Position numbers and translations under genes: made by a program
In this document: positions 11,293 to 20,853 of the stretch, piece after piece
Layout: each line of letters begins with the position of its first letter
How positions within the stretch are numbered: position 1 is the first letter of the stretch
Source: an uncultured Litoreibacter sp.
GTDB taxonomy: Bacteria; Pseudomonadota; Alphaproteobacteria; Rhodobacterales; Rhodobacteraceae
Reading direction: 5' to 3'
Length of the DNA stretch: 64,000 nucleotides
Assembly: GCA_947493265.1 (NCBI GenBank)
Contig: CANLQL010000004.1
Coordinates: 1-64,000 of the forward strand
The notes under the pieces: model-generated
What the model was told of the DNA's origin: nothing
The model's input: only the letters and a program-made list of their open reading frames with translations
Database searches by the model: none

Positions 11293-12081
11293 TCAGCTGT
11301 CAGCGATACCCGCGAAAACGTTGTCATCACCCGGCTCTGGTGCGTCATCATGGGTGACCGAGCCATCCGTGATGTCGCGCGTCTCAACGGATCCATCCCC
11401 CATTCCGATGATCACCACATCAGCAATGTCGATAAACAAGCCATTTTCAACGACCCCCGGCACCTGGTTCAAAACGAGGCTAAGACGCCGCGCATTTCCG
11501 ATGCGTTTGAGGTTGAGATCAAGAATGTAGTTCCCCTGATCGGTTAAAAACGGCTCGTCATTGTTCATTCTGCGGGAGGTTTCGCGCCCCATGACGTCCA
11601 GATTGATCAGTGTTTCTTCAATCAACGCCTTGGTCGTCTGCCAACCAAATGGGATCACTTCAACGGGCAATGGAAATGCGCCTAACGTCTCCACTTGCTT
11701 CGAGAGATCCGCAATCACGATCATACGATCAGACGCCGTCGCCACGATTTTTTCCATCAGCAGCGCCCCGCCGCCGCCTTTGATCAGGTTCAGGTTGCCA
11801 TCATATTCGTCGGCCCCGTCAATCGTCAGGTTCAACCATTTCGCGTCATCAAGTGTGACGACATTGATCCCTTCCGACGCGGCCAAGTCAGCGGTCCGCG
11901 TGGATGTCGCGACGCCCGTAATTTTCAGGCCTTCGTTTCGCACCCGCTCGCCCAGGCATTTCACCATGAATGCGGCTGTTGACCCGGTACCCAAACCAAC
12001 CTTCATTCCGTCTTCGATATAACTTACCGCTTTGCGGGCAGCTGCATGTTTGGCGGCATCGGTTGGTGAAAGATCGGACAT
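11293..12081 (-). CDS. rpiA: Ribose-5-phosphate isomerase A
   Basis: 262 residues. Interconverts ribose 5-phosphate and ribulose 5-phosphate in the non-oxidative pentose phosphate pathway. Family motifs are intact: GLGTGSTAAFMV near residue 29, TSTRTADLAASEGI, TIDGADEYDGNLNLIKGGGG with the catalytic acid region, and EKIVATASDRMIVIADLSK. An acidic tail (DDAPEPGDDNVFAGIADS) extends a little beyond the usual end. Transcribed into gor. Confidence 0.96.
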   Translation of the reverse strand: MSDLSPTDAAKHAAARKAVSYIEDGMKVGLGTGSTAAFMVKCLGERVRNEGLKITGVATSTRTADLAASEGINVVTLDDAKWLNLTIDGADEYDGNLNLIKGGGGALLMEKIVATASDRMIVIADLSKQVETLGAFPLPVEVIPFGWQTTKALIEETLINLDVMGRETSRRMNNDEPFLTDQGNYILDLNLKRIGNARRLSLVLNQVPGVVENGLFIDIADVVIIGMGDGSVETRDITDGSVTHDDAPEPGDDNVFAGIADS

Positions 12082-12170
12082 GGGGCAAACTCTCCTTTGA
12101 TCTGCTTTGTCTATAGTTGGAATGTCGGAGCGGTGCGAGAGGCAATTGACCTCAATTATTGGTGAATCGG

Positions 12171-12860
12171 TTAAGAGCCGGTTAGGGCGTTAACCGTTTG
12201 CTCCAGGCATCCAAGTGGTAAGATCACCAGCATGTTGCGTTGGGCAAATGTCAGTTGAACGGGCCCAGTGACCTCGTTTGACGTGCCGATGCGCGTCGCG
12301 GGTGACATTTTCAGACCGTCTATCGGATAGGCCAACCCGGTACTTCGGCCTTCCGCCTCCCCCATTGGAAAGAGGGAAAATCGCGTGTGATCAGGCAATG
12401 TGATTTGAAAATCCAGCGGCGCAAGAAAGCAGATATCTTCGGCACCAATCAGAATGCAGCGCTGTTCTGGATATAAAACCAACGCATTCAACGCAGCGAG
12501 TTCATGATCCAGACGCCCGCCCAAAAACCCAAAAGCAAGAATGGTGTCCGCTTTCACTATTTGCAGGCATTTTTCAAAATCCGTACTGTCCTGATCGTCC
12601 ACAAATTTCAGGTTTTCCGGGGCTATAGCAGCACGCACTTGCGCATCCAGTGAGTCTAAATCGCCGATGACCTGCGTGGGAATCACATTGGCTTTTTGCG
12701 CAATATTGGCCCCGCCATCCGCCGCAATTAGATCAGGAAAAACCTCAAGACACTGTTTTAAAACATTTAAATCAACAAAACCGCCGCCCAATAATGTCAA
12801 AACTTTGCCAGAGCGGCCAACACGGTGCCACATTCGCTGATTAATACCATTTTCGGACAT
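12171..12860 (-). CDS. Thiamine pyrophosphokinase
   Basis: 229 residues. Converts thiamine to thiamine pyrophosphate using ATP. The N-terminal catalytic domain has IAADGGANIAQ, VIGDLDSLD and DQDSTDFEKCLQ, the three signature stretches of the TPK family, and then GFLGGRLDHELAALNAL. The C-terminal part is the small thiamine-binding beta domain (TRFSLFPMGEAEGRSTGL, PVQLTF). The start is the ATG at 12860. It is divergent from the acidic-protein gene with about 110 bp between starts and lies 89 bp upstream of rpiA. I see no TPP riboswitch in front of it. Confidence 0.9.
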   Translation of the reverse strand: MSENGINQRMWHRVGRSGKVLTLLGGGFVDLNVLKQCLEVFPDLIAADGGANIAQKANVIPTQVIGDLDSLDAQVRAAIAPENLKFVDDQDSTDFEKCLQIVKADTILAFGFLGGRLDHELAALNALVLYPEQRCILIGAEDICFLAPLDFQITLPDHTRFSLFPMGEAEGRSTGLAYPIDGLKMSPATRIGTSNEVTGPVQLTFAQRNMLVILPLGCLEQTVNALTGS

Positions 12861-12972
12861 AATCCTTATGTTTCCTCCTGATTAATCCGCTGGAGCAGAC
12901 AGTTTTCGTTAAGGTAGTGTCAAAACGCAATGATAGTTTCCCCATGTGCGTCGGGGAGAAAGAGAGCTTACC

Positions 12973-15321
12973 GTGGTTGGTGATAGCAAAATTCTAACAG
13001 TCTCTTATGGGACATTTTCATGTACTCTTGAAGGGTTCGATGATCCGTTTTCGACGATGAAAGCCATTGCGGAGTATTTCCGCGATCTCGCCGCCGGCGA
13101 CCGGTTTTTCGGTGCCGAACCTCCGCAGCCGGATACAGACCTGCTGCACAAGATTGCCGAAGAAACAATTCAGCGTCAGGTGAACGCAGAAGTTTCAGGC
13201 GACAGCCTGATCCTGCGTCAGGCCGACAGCGCCCCGCAGACCCCTGCCCCGGTTGTAGCGCCCGTTGCCGCAGCTGCGGTTGCGCAGCCTGTTGAAACTG
13301 GCGAAGACGCGCCGCTAAGCTCCGTTGCTGAAAAATTGAAGCGCATCCGCGCAGTTGTCGCCAATGAAGCGGCCCGCAATCTGGCGTTTGACGAAGACCA
13401 GCACGCAGACACTTTCGATGCATCCCCTGTTGAAGGCGCTCCCGTAGACGCTGAGCTTGCCGAAACTGACACGGTCACAGACGAATTCGTTGCACCTGAA
13501 GCGGATCAACCTGCAGACGAAGCATCTGTTGAAGAGGATTCCGAAGAAAATTTTGATGTAGCATCGTTTATTGCGGACGATGCGTCATTGGAAGACACAG
13601 CGCCTGCCGCTCCGGAAGTCGATATTGCCACGGATGCAACACCCGCTGACTACGAAAACGTGCTGGAAGATGACGCTTCTGTTGAGGAAGCCGCGTTCGA
13701 GGATGAATTCGAAGACGAAACATCCAACGCTTTTGCTGAAGAACTGTCAGAAGAGCCTACGCTTGAAGCCGAAGACGAAGGGGTTTCTGAAGAATCCGCT
13801 GAAGCTGAGGCACCAGCGGCCCTCGATGAAACCGTTGAGACTGTTCAGGAAGAAACTCCGACATTAGAGGAATATGAAGACGAAGAGATGTCTTCTGAAA
13901 CACTTGCAGCATTTGCCGAGGACCTCCCTGAAGAAGATGTAACCGACGAGATCGACCAACCTGAGATTTCTGAAGAAGTTGAAGAAACATCTGATGAAAT
14001 TGCGGAATTGGAAGAAGACCTTCCCGTTGAAGGCATGTCTGACGAGCTCGCGGACGATGAATTCGCGGATGATGAACCCGAGATGGAAGATGTCGCAGAG
14101 AATTCTGACGACGTCAGCGAAGAAGCGTTTGATGACGTCGACGAGGTCACTGATGAAGACGTTGAGCCAGAGCAAAAACCCCGTCTTGATGTTCTGACAC
14201 TGGTCAACCCGATCAATACATCTGACGAAGATGATGACGACCTGCAAAACGCACTTGAGGCCGAACTGGGCGACGCGGAAGAAGAGCAGCCGAAACCACG
14301 CGTGGTTGTTCAGCATATCTCCCGCGCCGATCTGCTTGCCAATCTGTCCGACGAAGTTGCGTCCGAAACAGCGGACGAGGCGTCTGAAGACACTGATGGT
14401 GTCGTCGATATCGAAGCTGAGCTTGCCCGCGAATTGAACGCTATGGACGAGTTTGAGGAAGAAGCCGAAGAAGAGGATCTTGCCGAAGAAGATATGGCTG
14501 CGCTTCAGTCTATGTTGGCAGAATCCGCACAAGCCGAAGCCGAAGATGCGCGCCAAGCCCGCATTCAACGCCGTACAGAACAGCCGTTTGAAGATGGTGA
14601 GGCTGCACTGGCGCGATTGATGGATGAAACCAGTAAGATCGAGGAAGATGACGAAGGTTCAATCCGCCGTGCCTCTATCGCGCATCTCAAAGCCGCGGTT
14701 GCGGCAAACAAGGCGGACGCATCCATCGCAGAAGCCGCTGCTGCGGAAGACGAGCGGGAACTGGATCAATACCGCGAAGATCTTGCCCGTGTTGTTCGTC
14801 CTGGTCGTGCGCGGAAGCGCGAAGATGGCGAAAAAACAAACCGTCCGGAGGCTTTTGCCGAAGGTGCGCAACCCCTTGTCCTTGTTGGCGAGCAACGCAT
14901 TGAAGATACGGATGCCACTGCACCCGCAGACGCCGCGTCGGTTCAGCCACGTCGTATCAGCGCAAGCGAACTGGCGATGCAGGAAGAAGAAAACCTTTCC
15001 ATGCCAGAACCTTCTTCATCTGAAAACGGTCTGAGCTTTGCAGATTATGCTGACACAATGGAAGCAAGTGAATTGCCTGACCTTTTGGAAGCAGCCGCCG
15101 CCCACACGATCTATATCGAAGGGATGAGCAGCTTCACCCGTCCAATGCTGATGCGCAAAATGGATACGGTAAACCAGAATGGTGAGCACACGCGCGAAAC
15201 CATCCTGCGGTCTTTCGGGACGCTTCTGCGTCAAGGCAAGATCATCAAGAATAAGGACGGCAACTTTGTGATCGCGAAAACATCGCGTTTCACTCCAGAG
15301 GCCCGCTACGCTGGAGAGTAA
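12973..15321 (+). CDS. Large conserved-type hypothetical protein with acidic disordered centre
   Basis: 782 residues from the GTG at 12973, which follows a GGGGAGAAAGAGAG purine tract; a GTG at 12946 would add nine residues. Three zones are visible. The N-terminal ~60 residues form a compact-looking domain (TVSYGTFSCTLEGFDDPF, MKAIAEYFRDLAAGDRFFGA). After an Ala/Pro linker and a helical KLKRIRAVVANEAARNL segment, residues ~140-480 are a very acidic, Glu/Asp-dominated low-complexity stretch. From ~520 there are charged helices (RQARIQRRTEQPFEDGEAAL, REDLARVVRPGRARKRE). The last ~85 residues look folded (LLEAAAAHTIYIEGMSSFTR, MLMRKMD, RSFGTLLRQGKIIK). There is no signal peptide or membrane helix, so it is probably cytoplasmic. 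I do not recognise the family. It is monocistronic and followed by a terminator. Confidence 0.9.
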   Translation: MVGDSKILTVSYGTFSCTLEGFDDPFSTMKAIAEYFRDLAAGDRFFGAEPPQPDTDLLHKIAEETIQRQVNAEVSGDSLILRQADSAPQTPAPVVAPVAAAAVAQPVETGEDAPLSSVAEKLKRIRAVVANEAARNLAFDEDQHADTFDASPVEGAPVDAELAETDTVTDEFVAPEADQPADEASVEEDSEENFDVASFIADDASLEDTAPAAPEVDIATDATPADYENVLEDDASVEEAAFEDEFEDETSNAFAEELSEEPTLEAEDEGVSEESAEAEAPAALDETVETVQEETPTLEEYEDEEMSSETLAAFAEDLPEEDVTDEIDQPEISEEVEETSDEIAELEEDLPVEGMSDELADDEFADDEPEMEDVAENSDDVSEEAFDDVDEVTDEDVEPEQKPRLDVLTLVNPINTSDEDDDDLQNALEAELGDAEEEQPKPRVVVQHISRADLLANLSDEVASETADEASEDTDGVVDIEAELARELNAMDEFEEEAEEEDLAEEDMAALQSMLAESAQAEAEDARQARIQRRTEQPFEDGEAALARLMDETSKIEEDDEGSIRRASIAHLKAAVAANKADASIAEAAAAEDERELDQYREDLARVVRPGRARKREDGEKTNRPEAFAEGAQPLVLVGEQRIEDTDATAPADAASVQPRRISASELAMQEEENLSMPEPSSSENGLSFADYADTMEASELPDLLEAAAAHTIYIEGMSSFTRPMLMRKMDTVNQNGEHTRETILRSFGTLLRQGKIIKNKDGNFVIAKTSRFTPEARYAGE

Positions 15322-15347
15322 TCCGGACGGGCATGCCAACCATGGGA

Positions 15348-15376
15348 ACGGGGTGAGCTACGGCTCGCCCCGTTTT
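15348..15376 (+). terminator. Rho-independent terminator after the acidic-protein gene
   Basis: An 11-bp stem, acggggtgagc (15348-15358) with gctcgccccgt (15363-15373) including one G-T wobble, closes a 4-nt loop and is followed by TTTT. It lies 27 bp after the stop codon and before the converging DUF2842 gene. Confidence 0.9.
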
Positions 15377-15390
15377 CATTTATAAACTAG

Positions 15391-15624
15391 CTACTTATCC
15401 GATTTTTCGGGGGCGTCCGGGTCGGCCTGCCCGATGCCTTTGAACACGAATTTCAGTGGAAAGACCCAAAGCACACCGAGGCCGACATAGATCAGCAGCT
15501 CGACAAGAATATTCGGCCGCTCCATCAGATTAACCAGCGAAACACAGACCACGATGTAGACCGGAAGGCCAATCACCAGGATAAACAGCGACCAACGTCG
15601 TCTTGCCTTGTAGCTCAATGCCAT
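15391..15624 (-). CDS. DUF2842 family small membrane protein
   Basis: 77 residues with two transmembrane helices (WSLFILVIGLPVYIVVCVSL and ILVELLIYVGLGVLWVFPL) and a basic N-terminus (MALSYKARRRW), consistent with the alphaproteobacterial DUF2842 family. It begins 18 bp after the purA stop and probably shares its transcript. Function unknown. Confidence 0.85.
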   Translation of the reverse strand: MALSYKARRRWSLFILVIGLPVYIVVCVSLVNLMERPNILVELLIYVGLGVLWVFPLKFVFKGIGQADPDAPEKSDK

Positions 15625-15642
15625 AACGTGCCTCTTTTTCGC

Positions 15643-16935
15643 TCAGTCCTGAAACGGATCCGTGACCAGAATCGTGTCTTCGCGCTCTGGTGAGGTAGAA
15701 AGTAGGGCGACTGGGCAATCGATCAATTCCTCGACCCGGCGCACGTATTTGATCGCCTCGGCGGGCAAGTCAGCCCAGCTGCGCGCACTTTCCGTGCTTT
15801 CAGACCAGCCTTTCATCGTTTCATAGATCGGCTTGCAACGGGCTTGGTGATCGGCAGCGGTCGGAAGATAGTCGATCCGCTCGCCGTCCAGTTCGTAAGC
15901 AACGCAAATCTTGAGTTCTTCAAACCCGTCAAGCACGTCCAGCTTCGTAAACGCGATACCGGAAACGCCCGATGTCGCACAAGTTTGGCGCACAAGAACC
16001 GCGTCAAACCAACCGCAACGGCGTTTGCGGCCCGTAACCGTGCCGAATTCATGGCCCCGTTCGCCAAGGCGCTGGCCGTCTGCGTCGTCAAGTTCTGCCG
16101 GGAACGGACCTTCGCCAACGCGGGTCGTATAGGCTTTCACGATGCCCAAAACAAAATCGATCGCCCCCGGCCCCATGCCTGACCCGGTGGCTGCCTGACC
16201 TGCGATCACATTCGACGATGTAACGAAGGGGTATGTGCCAAAGTCGATATCCAACAGCGCACCTTGGGCACCCTCAAAGAGGATGCGTTTTCCGGTTTTG
16301 CGCTTTTCGGCGAGAACTTTCCAAACTGGGGCCGCAAATTTCAACACGCTTGGCGCAATCTCTGCCAAGGCGGCTAGAAGTGCAGCCCGGTCCACCTCTT
16401 CCAATCCCATACCACGGCGCAGTGCGTCATGGTGCTGAAGAAGGCGGTCAACGCGCTTTTCCAGCGTTTCTGGATCAGCGAGATCAGCGACACGAATGGC
16501 GCGGCGACCTACTTTGTCTTCGTAAGCTGGGCCGATGCCCCGGCCCGTCGTCCCAATTTTTGCGACAGTGTTCTGACCTTCGCGCGCCCGGTCCAATTCA
16601 CCGTGGATCGGCAGGATCAGCGGGGTGTTTTCTGCGATCATCAGGCTATCTTGCGTGATTTCCACATTTTGAGCCTGAAGCTTGGCGATTTCTTCGCGCA
16701 GGTGCCACGGGTCCAGAACCACGCCGTTGCCAATCACACTCAGCTTGCCGCCGCGCACGATCCCGGAAGGCAGAAGGGACAGTTTGTAAACCTCACCATC
16801 GATGACCAATGTGTGGCCTGCATTATGGCCGCCTTGGAACCGGACGATCACATCGGCCCGCTCTGAAAGCCAATCGACAATCTTGCCTTTCCCCTCGTCG
16901 CCCCACTGAGCGCCGACAACGACAACATTCGCCAT
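15643..16935 (-). CDS. purA: Adenylosuccinate synthetase
   Basis: 430 residues from the ATG at 16935 ([18 protein letters not shown]); an upstream extension to 17034 is open but has no family support. It makes adenylosuccinate from IMP, aspartate and GTP, the first committed step to AMP. P-loop [12 protein letters not shown], catalytic His in [24 protein letters not shown] and the Arg loop [11 protein letters not shown] are all present. Purine genes purD and purA are both in this window but in separate units. It is divergent from secG. Confidence 0.97.
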   Translation of the reverse strand: MANVVVVGAQWGDEGKGKIVDWLSERADVIVRFQGGHNAGHTLVIDGEVYKLSLLPSGIVRGGKLSVIGNGVVLDPWHLREEIAKLQAQNVEITQDSLMIAENTPLILPIHGELDRAREGQNTVAKIGTTGRGIGPAYEDKVGRRAIRVADLADPETLEKRVDRLLQHHDALRRGMGLEEVDRAALLAALAEIAPSVLKFAAPVWKVLAEKRKTGKRILFEGAQGALLDIDFGTYPFVTSSNVIAGQAATGSGMGPGAIDFVLGIVKAYTTRVGEGPFPAELDDADGQRLGERGHEFGTVTGRKRRCGWFDAVLVRQTCATSGVSGIAFTKLDVLDGFEELKICVAYELDGERIDYLPTAADHQARCKPIYETMKGWSESTESARSWADLPAEAIKYVRRVEELIDCPVALLSTSPEREDTILVTDPFQD

Positions 16936-17076
16936 GGTGCAGATCCTTCCCCGTGTCTGAAAACCAGCGCCCGTATAACCACCCACTTGGCGCGGGGAAA
17001 GCGGAAATCCCGGCTTGCAAGACGGCGGGTGCATAGCTAGATAGCGGTCTACAGTTCAAAAGAGGCCGACGGCTCC

Positions 17077-17424
17077 ATGGAAAACATCGTTCTGACCATC
17101 CATTTGATCATTGCACTATGCCTGATCGGGATCGTTCTGATCCAACGCTCAGAAGGTGGCGGTCTTGGAATTGGCGGCGGTGGCGGTGCAACAACTGGCC
17201 GTCCAGGCATTTCAGCGCTTGGGAAATTGACGTGGCTCTTTGGTATTGGCTTCGTGATCACGTCGATCACCTTGACTGTGATCGCTGCGCAAAACGCAAC
17301 CGGTGGCTCCGTTCTGGATGGATCTGCGCTGTTGCCACCTGCAGCGGATGCGCCCGCCGATAGCGGTTTGCTTCCACCAGCAACGACAGACGCGCCTTTG
17401 GCCCCGCCACGCGTCGATAACTAG
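17077..17424 (+). CDS. secG: Preprotein translocase subunit SecG
   Basis: 115 residues. Two transmembrane helices (VLTIHLIIALCLIGIVLI and LTWLFGIGFVITSITLTVI) flank the Gly-rich cytosolic loop (QRSEGGGLGIGGGGG) characteristic of SecG. A Pro/Ala-rich C-terminal tail (PAADAPADSGLLPP) follows. SecG is the accessory subunit of the SecYEG channel. It lies upstream of pyrG, separated by 171 bp. Confidence 0.95.
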   Translation: MENIVLTIHLIIALCLIGIVLIQRSEGGGLGIGGGGGATTGRPGISALGKLTWLFGIGFVITSITLTVIAAQNATGGSVLDGSALLPPAADAPADSGLLPPATTDAPLAPPRVDN

Positions 17425-17595
17425 GCGTTTTCACTACAACTTCTGGGCTTAACTCGTAAAACCAACACATTATCTTGCGTTGGGAGTTGCAGAAACCGCG
17501 CGAATCTTTTATGACTTAAATCCCGTGGACATGGGCATCTGCTGCCCTGTTTCGCCACCAAGAAACGGTAGAAAACACGGGGCATTCTCAGGAAT

Positions 17596-19239
17596 ATGGC
17601 GCGATTTATCTTTATTACGGGCGGCGTTGTGTCGTCTTTGGGCAAGGGTCTTGCCTCGGCGGCTTTGGGCTCCTTGTTGCAGGCGCGTGGTTACTCCGTG
17701 CGGTTGCGCAAACTTGACCCCTATCTCAATGTTGATCCCGGAACGATGAGCCCGTTTGAGCATGGCGAGGTGTTTGTCACCGATGATGGCGCGGAAACGG
17801 ACCTGGATCTGGGTCACTATGAACGTTTCACAGGTGTCGCAGCCCGAAACACAGATTCGGTTTCATCCGGACGGGTCTATTCCACTGTATTGGAAAAAGA
17901 ACGTCGCGGAGACTACCTTGGCAAGACCATCCAGGTGATCCCGCATGTGACAAATGAGATCAAAGACTTCATTTCCATCGGTGAGGATGAAGTTGATTTC
18001 ATGCTTTGCGAGATCGGTGGCACCGTCGGCGACATTGAAGGCCTGCCGTTTTTCGAAGCCATCCGCCAGTTCAGCCAGGATAAGAAGCGCGGACAGTGCA
18101 TTTTCATGCATTTGACGTTGCTGCCCTACCTCGCGGCCAGCGGCGAATTGAAAACCAAACCCACGCAGCATTCGGTCAAAGAACTTCGTTCCATCGGGAT
18201 AGCACCAGATATTCTCGTGTGCCGTTCAGAACATCCAATCCCCGAGCGCGAGCGGGAGAAGATCGGGCTGTTTTGTAACGTGCGCAAAGACGCCGTGATA
18301 GCCGCCTATGATTTGAAATCCATCTATGAGGCCCCTCTCGCCTACCATGCGCAAGGTTTGGATCAGGCTGTATTGGATGCGTTTTCGATCTCGCCCGCGC
18401 CGAAACCGGACCTGTCGGTTTGGGAAGACGTGGCGGACCGTGTGTTCAATCCCGAAGGCGAAGTGAAGGTCGCCATTGTCGGCAAATACACCCAGCTTGA
18501 AGACGCCTATAAATCCATTGCCGAAGCGCTCACTCATGGCGGCATGGCGAACCGCGTTAAGGTCAAGGTTGAGTGGGTCGATGCCGAAATTTTCGACCGC
18601 GAAGATGCCGCCCCTCATCTGGAAGGCTTTCATGCGATCCTCGTGCCCGGCGGTTTTGGCGAGCGCGGCACCGAAGGCAAGATCAAGGCCGCACAATTCG
18701 CCCGCGAAAGGAAAATCCCTTACCTAGGTATCTGTTTGGGCATGCAAATGGCGGTTATTGAAGCCGCCCGAAATCTTGCCGGTCTTGGGGATGCGGGCTC
18801 AGAAGAATTTGACCATGAAGCCGGGAAAAAACGTTTTACACCCGTCGTTTATCATCTGAAGGAATGGGTTCAGGGCAACCACAAGGTCAAGCGCAAGGAA
18901 AGCGACGACAAGGGTGGAACCATGCGTCTTGGAGCCTATGACGCGACATTGACCGAAGGGTCAAAAGTGGCGGAAGTCTATGGCTCCACAGCGATTGAGG
19001 AACGCCACCGCCACCGCTACGAGGTCGACATCAAGTACCGCAAGAAGCTGGAGGAACAGGGGCTGATTTTCTCTGGAATGTCACCTGACGGGCGGTTGCC
19101 GGAAATTGTCGAAGTCAAAGATCATCCTTGGTTTATCGGCGTCCAATTTCACCCGGAACTGAAGTCAAAACCATTCGAACCGCATCCACTTTTTGCTGAT
19201 TTCGTACGCGCTGCAAAAGAAATCTCAAGACTGGTTTAA
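17596..19239 (+). CDS. pyrG: CTP synthase
   Basis: 547 residues, the expected length. It aminates UTP to CTP using glutamine. The N-terminal amidoligase domain starts [19 protein letters not shown] with the P-loop [14 protein letters not shown] and contains [28 protein letters not shown] and [10 protein letters not shown]. The C-terminal class I glutamine amidotransferase domain has [13 protein letters not shown], the catalytic Cys in [10 protein letters not shown], and the His-Glu pair in [11 protein letters not shown]. It is followed 9 bp later by a DUF1330 gene. Confidence 0.98.
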   Translation: MARFIFITGGVVSSLGKGLASAALGSLLQARGYSVRLRKLDPYLNVDPGTMSPFEHGEVFVTDDGAETDLDLGHYERFTGVAARNTDSVSSGRVYSTVLEKERRGDYLGKTIQVIPHVTNEIKDFISIGEDEVDFMLCEIGGTVGDIEGLPFFEAIRQFSQDKKRGQCIFMHLTLLPYLAASGELKTKPTQHSVKELRSIGIAPDILVCRSEHPIPEREREKIGLFCNVRKDAVIAAYDLKSIYEAPLAYHAQGLDQAVLDAFSISPAPKPDLSVWEDVADRVFNPEGEVKVAIVGKYTQLEDAYKSIAEALTHGGMANRVKVKVEWVDAEIFDREDAAPHLEGFHAILVPGGFGERGTEGKIKAAQFARERKIPYLGICLGMQMAVIEAARNLAGLGDAGSEEFDHEAGKKRFTPVVYHLKEWVQGNHKVKRKESDDKGGTMRLGAYDATLTEGSKVAEVYGSTAIEERHRHRYEVDIKYRKKLEEQGLIFSGMSPDGRLPEIVEVKDHPWFIGVQFHPELKSKPFEPHPLFADFVRAAKEISRLV

Positions 19240-19248
19240 GGGGGCGTT

Positions 19249-19551
19249 ATGGCCAAAGGATATTGGATCGTGCACATCGATGTCACCAACCCGGAGGACT
19301 ACGAGACCTACCGAAAAGCCAACGGTGCCCCATTGGCAAAATTCGGGGGGACGTTTCTGGTGCGCGGGGGCACGCAGGAAATTCATGAAGGCCAACAAAG
19401 GCCGCGCACCGTTGTGATTGAGTTTCCCGACTACGAAGCTGCGAAGGCTTGCTATGCCAGTCCGGAATATCAGGCGGCAAAAGCCCTTCGCGCGAATGCG
19501 GCGCATAGCGATTTGGTGATCGTCGAAGGCTATTCCGGCGAGCAACCATAG
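19249..19551 (+). CDS. DUF1330 family protein
   Basis: 100 residues. MAKGYWIVHIDVTNPEDYET and VVIEFPDYEAAKACYASPEY are the signature stretches of the DUF1330 dimeric alpha/beta-barrel fold; SPEYQAA.ALR is typical. No enzyme activity is established for the family. It starts 9 bp after pyrG with a GGGGGCG purine-rich site, so it is likely co-transcribed with pyrG. Confidence 0.9.
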   Translation: MAKGYWIVHIDVTNPEDYETYRKANGAPLAKFGGTFLVRGGTQEIHEGQQRPRTVVIEFPDYEAAKACYASPEYQAAKALRANAAHSDLVIVEGYSGEQP

Positions 19552-19582
19552 TAATCTTGGATTTGGGGCATATCTTTAGCGC

Positions 19583-20026
19583 ATGTTTGGTGAATTTCTA
19601 AAACGGCTGACAGCCGACAACCCGGAGCAGTTGCCCGATCCTGATGCCCGTCTTGCGCTGACCGCTTTGCTGGTTCGATTGGCAAAATCTGATGGCCATT
19701 ACGCAGATGTCGAAGCTGCTCGAATAGGCGCGATTTTGCAGCGTCGGTTCAACCTCAGCACATCGGCCGCGCTGGAGTTACGCGAAAGCGCGGAACAACT
19801 GGAAAGTGAGGCCCCTGATACCGTTCGGTTCACACGCGCGATCAAGGATGCCGTGGCCTTGGAAGACCGCACGCAAGTCATTGAAGTCCTTTGGGAACTT
19901 GCGCTCGTCGACGGTGATCGGAATGACGAGGAAGATGGAATGCTCCGACTTGTGGCACCGCTTCTTGGGATCAATGATCGCGATTCTGCACTTGCCCGAC
20001 AACGGGTCCTCGACCGCGAAAGCTAA
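19583..20026 (+). CDS. TerB-like (tellurite resistance family) protein
   Basis: 147 residues, cytoplasmic and all-helical. The two metal-site-like stretches of the TerB domain are visible: LVRLAKSDGHYADVEAARI at residues ~31-49 and LALVDGDRNDEEDGMLRL at ~112-129. Single TerB-domain proteins of this kind are widespread in alphaproteobacteria and are not by themselves evidence of tellurite resistance; no other ter genes are present. The next gene starts 3 bp after its stop, suggesting an operon. Confidence 0.85.
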   Translation: MFGEFLKRLTADNPEQLPDPDARLALTALLVRLAKSDGHYADVEAARIGAILQRRFNLSTSAALELRESAEQLESEAPDTVRFTRAIKDAVALEDRTQVIEVLWELALVDGDRNDEEDGMLRLVAPLLGINDRDSALARQRVLDRES

Positions 20027-20029
20027 GTC

Positions 20030-20773
20030 GTGATCGCGTCCTTACCGATGTATGATCGTGCCGAGACGAGGGCGGCGAATGATCGGCTTTGGGAGGCTCT
20101 GCAAGCGGCATTGAGACTTACGAAAACCAGCGCGCTTCTCCGAGACGAAGACCCCTGGGCGCATTGGACCTCAGACAGCTTGGTTTTTTCTCAAACCTGC
20201 GGATTTCCCTACCGCGCCAAACTTCATGACAAAGTACAACTGATCGCCACGCCGGACTATGATCTAGGCTGTGCACCGGGGCACTATTTCAGTGTCTTTG
20301 TGGTCAGGAAAGATGATCCCCGATCCGACCTGGTCGACTTCGAAGATGCTGTGTTTGGGTACAACGATGCAATGTCGCAAAGCGGCTGGGCGGCCCCGCA
20401 AACAACGGCAAAATCTCATGGGTTTCAATTCAAACGCGTATCGGAAACTGGCAGCCACATTGGGTCTGCCAAAGCAGTCGCGGACGGCACGGTTGATATT
20501 GCGGCGCTGGATGCGCTTAGCTGGGATATGATGCGCGAATGGGATGGCTTTGCGGCCAATCTTCGGGTTCTGGCAAAAACAGCAGAAACCCCGACATTAC
20601 CTTTCATCACCAGCCTGACACAGGACGCAGAGGTCTTGCGCGCAGCACTTGAGGCTGCCGTTTCCCAAATATCCGTCAAAGACCGCGCTATCTTGCGGTT
20701 GACGGGGATCGTTCAGATCCCAAGCTCAGCTTACTTGGCAGTCCCCACGCCAGACTGTCCGAAAGAAACCTAA
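20030..20773 (+). CDS. PhnD-like solute-binding-fold protein without signal peptide
   Basis: 247 residues starting at the GTG at 20030 (MIASLPMYDRAETRAANDRL); the ATG at 20048 would remove the first beta strand of the fold. The sequence resembles the PhnD family (phosphate/phosphonate-binding proteins): SQTCGFPYR, a GHYFSVFVVRKDDPRSDL strand-loop, FGYNDAMSQSGW and IAALDALSWDMM. There is no signal peptide or lipobox, and no ABC permease or ATPase gene is nearby, so it is probably a cytoplasmic or orphan member rather than a transporter component. It lies 3 bp downstream of the TerB-like gene and 80 bp upstream of the glutamine-synthetase-like gene. Confidence 0.8.
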   Translation: MIASLPMYDRAETRAANDRLWEALQAALRLTKTSALLRDEDPWAHWTSDSLVFSQTCGFPYRAKLHDKVQLIATPDYDLGCAPGHYFSVFVVRKDDPRSDLVDFEDAVFGYNDAMSQSGWAAPQTTAKSHGFQFKRVSETGSHIGSAKAVADGTVDIAALDALSWDMMREWDGFAANLRVLAKTAETPTLPFITSLTQDAEVLRAALEAAVSQISVKDRAILRLTGIVQIPSSAYLAVPTPDCPKET

Positions 20774-20853
20774 CCACAACCCATTGCATCAAGGCGGTTT
20801 TTACAGCCAAGTATGCACTGAAACGTCGCGGACCGAAGAGATCAGAATTAGTT

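Noticed and set aside
12861-12972. Possible TPP riboswitch upstream of the thiamine pyrophosphokinase gene
   Set aside because: The region is too short and I could not find the conserved THI-box core sequence.
13864-14568. Minus-strand frame opposite the acidic-protein gene, rich in Phe, Val and Ile
   Set aside because: Antisense of Glu/Asp codons gives hydrophobic residues; this is a composition shadow, not a membrane protein.
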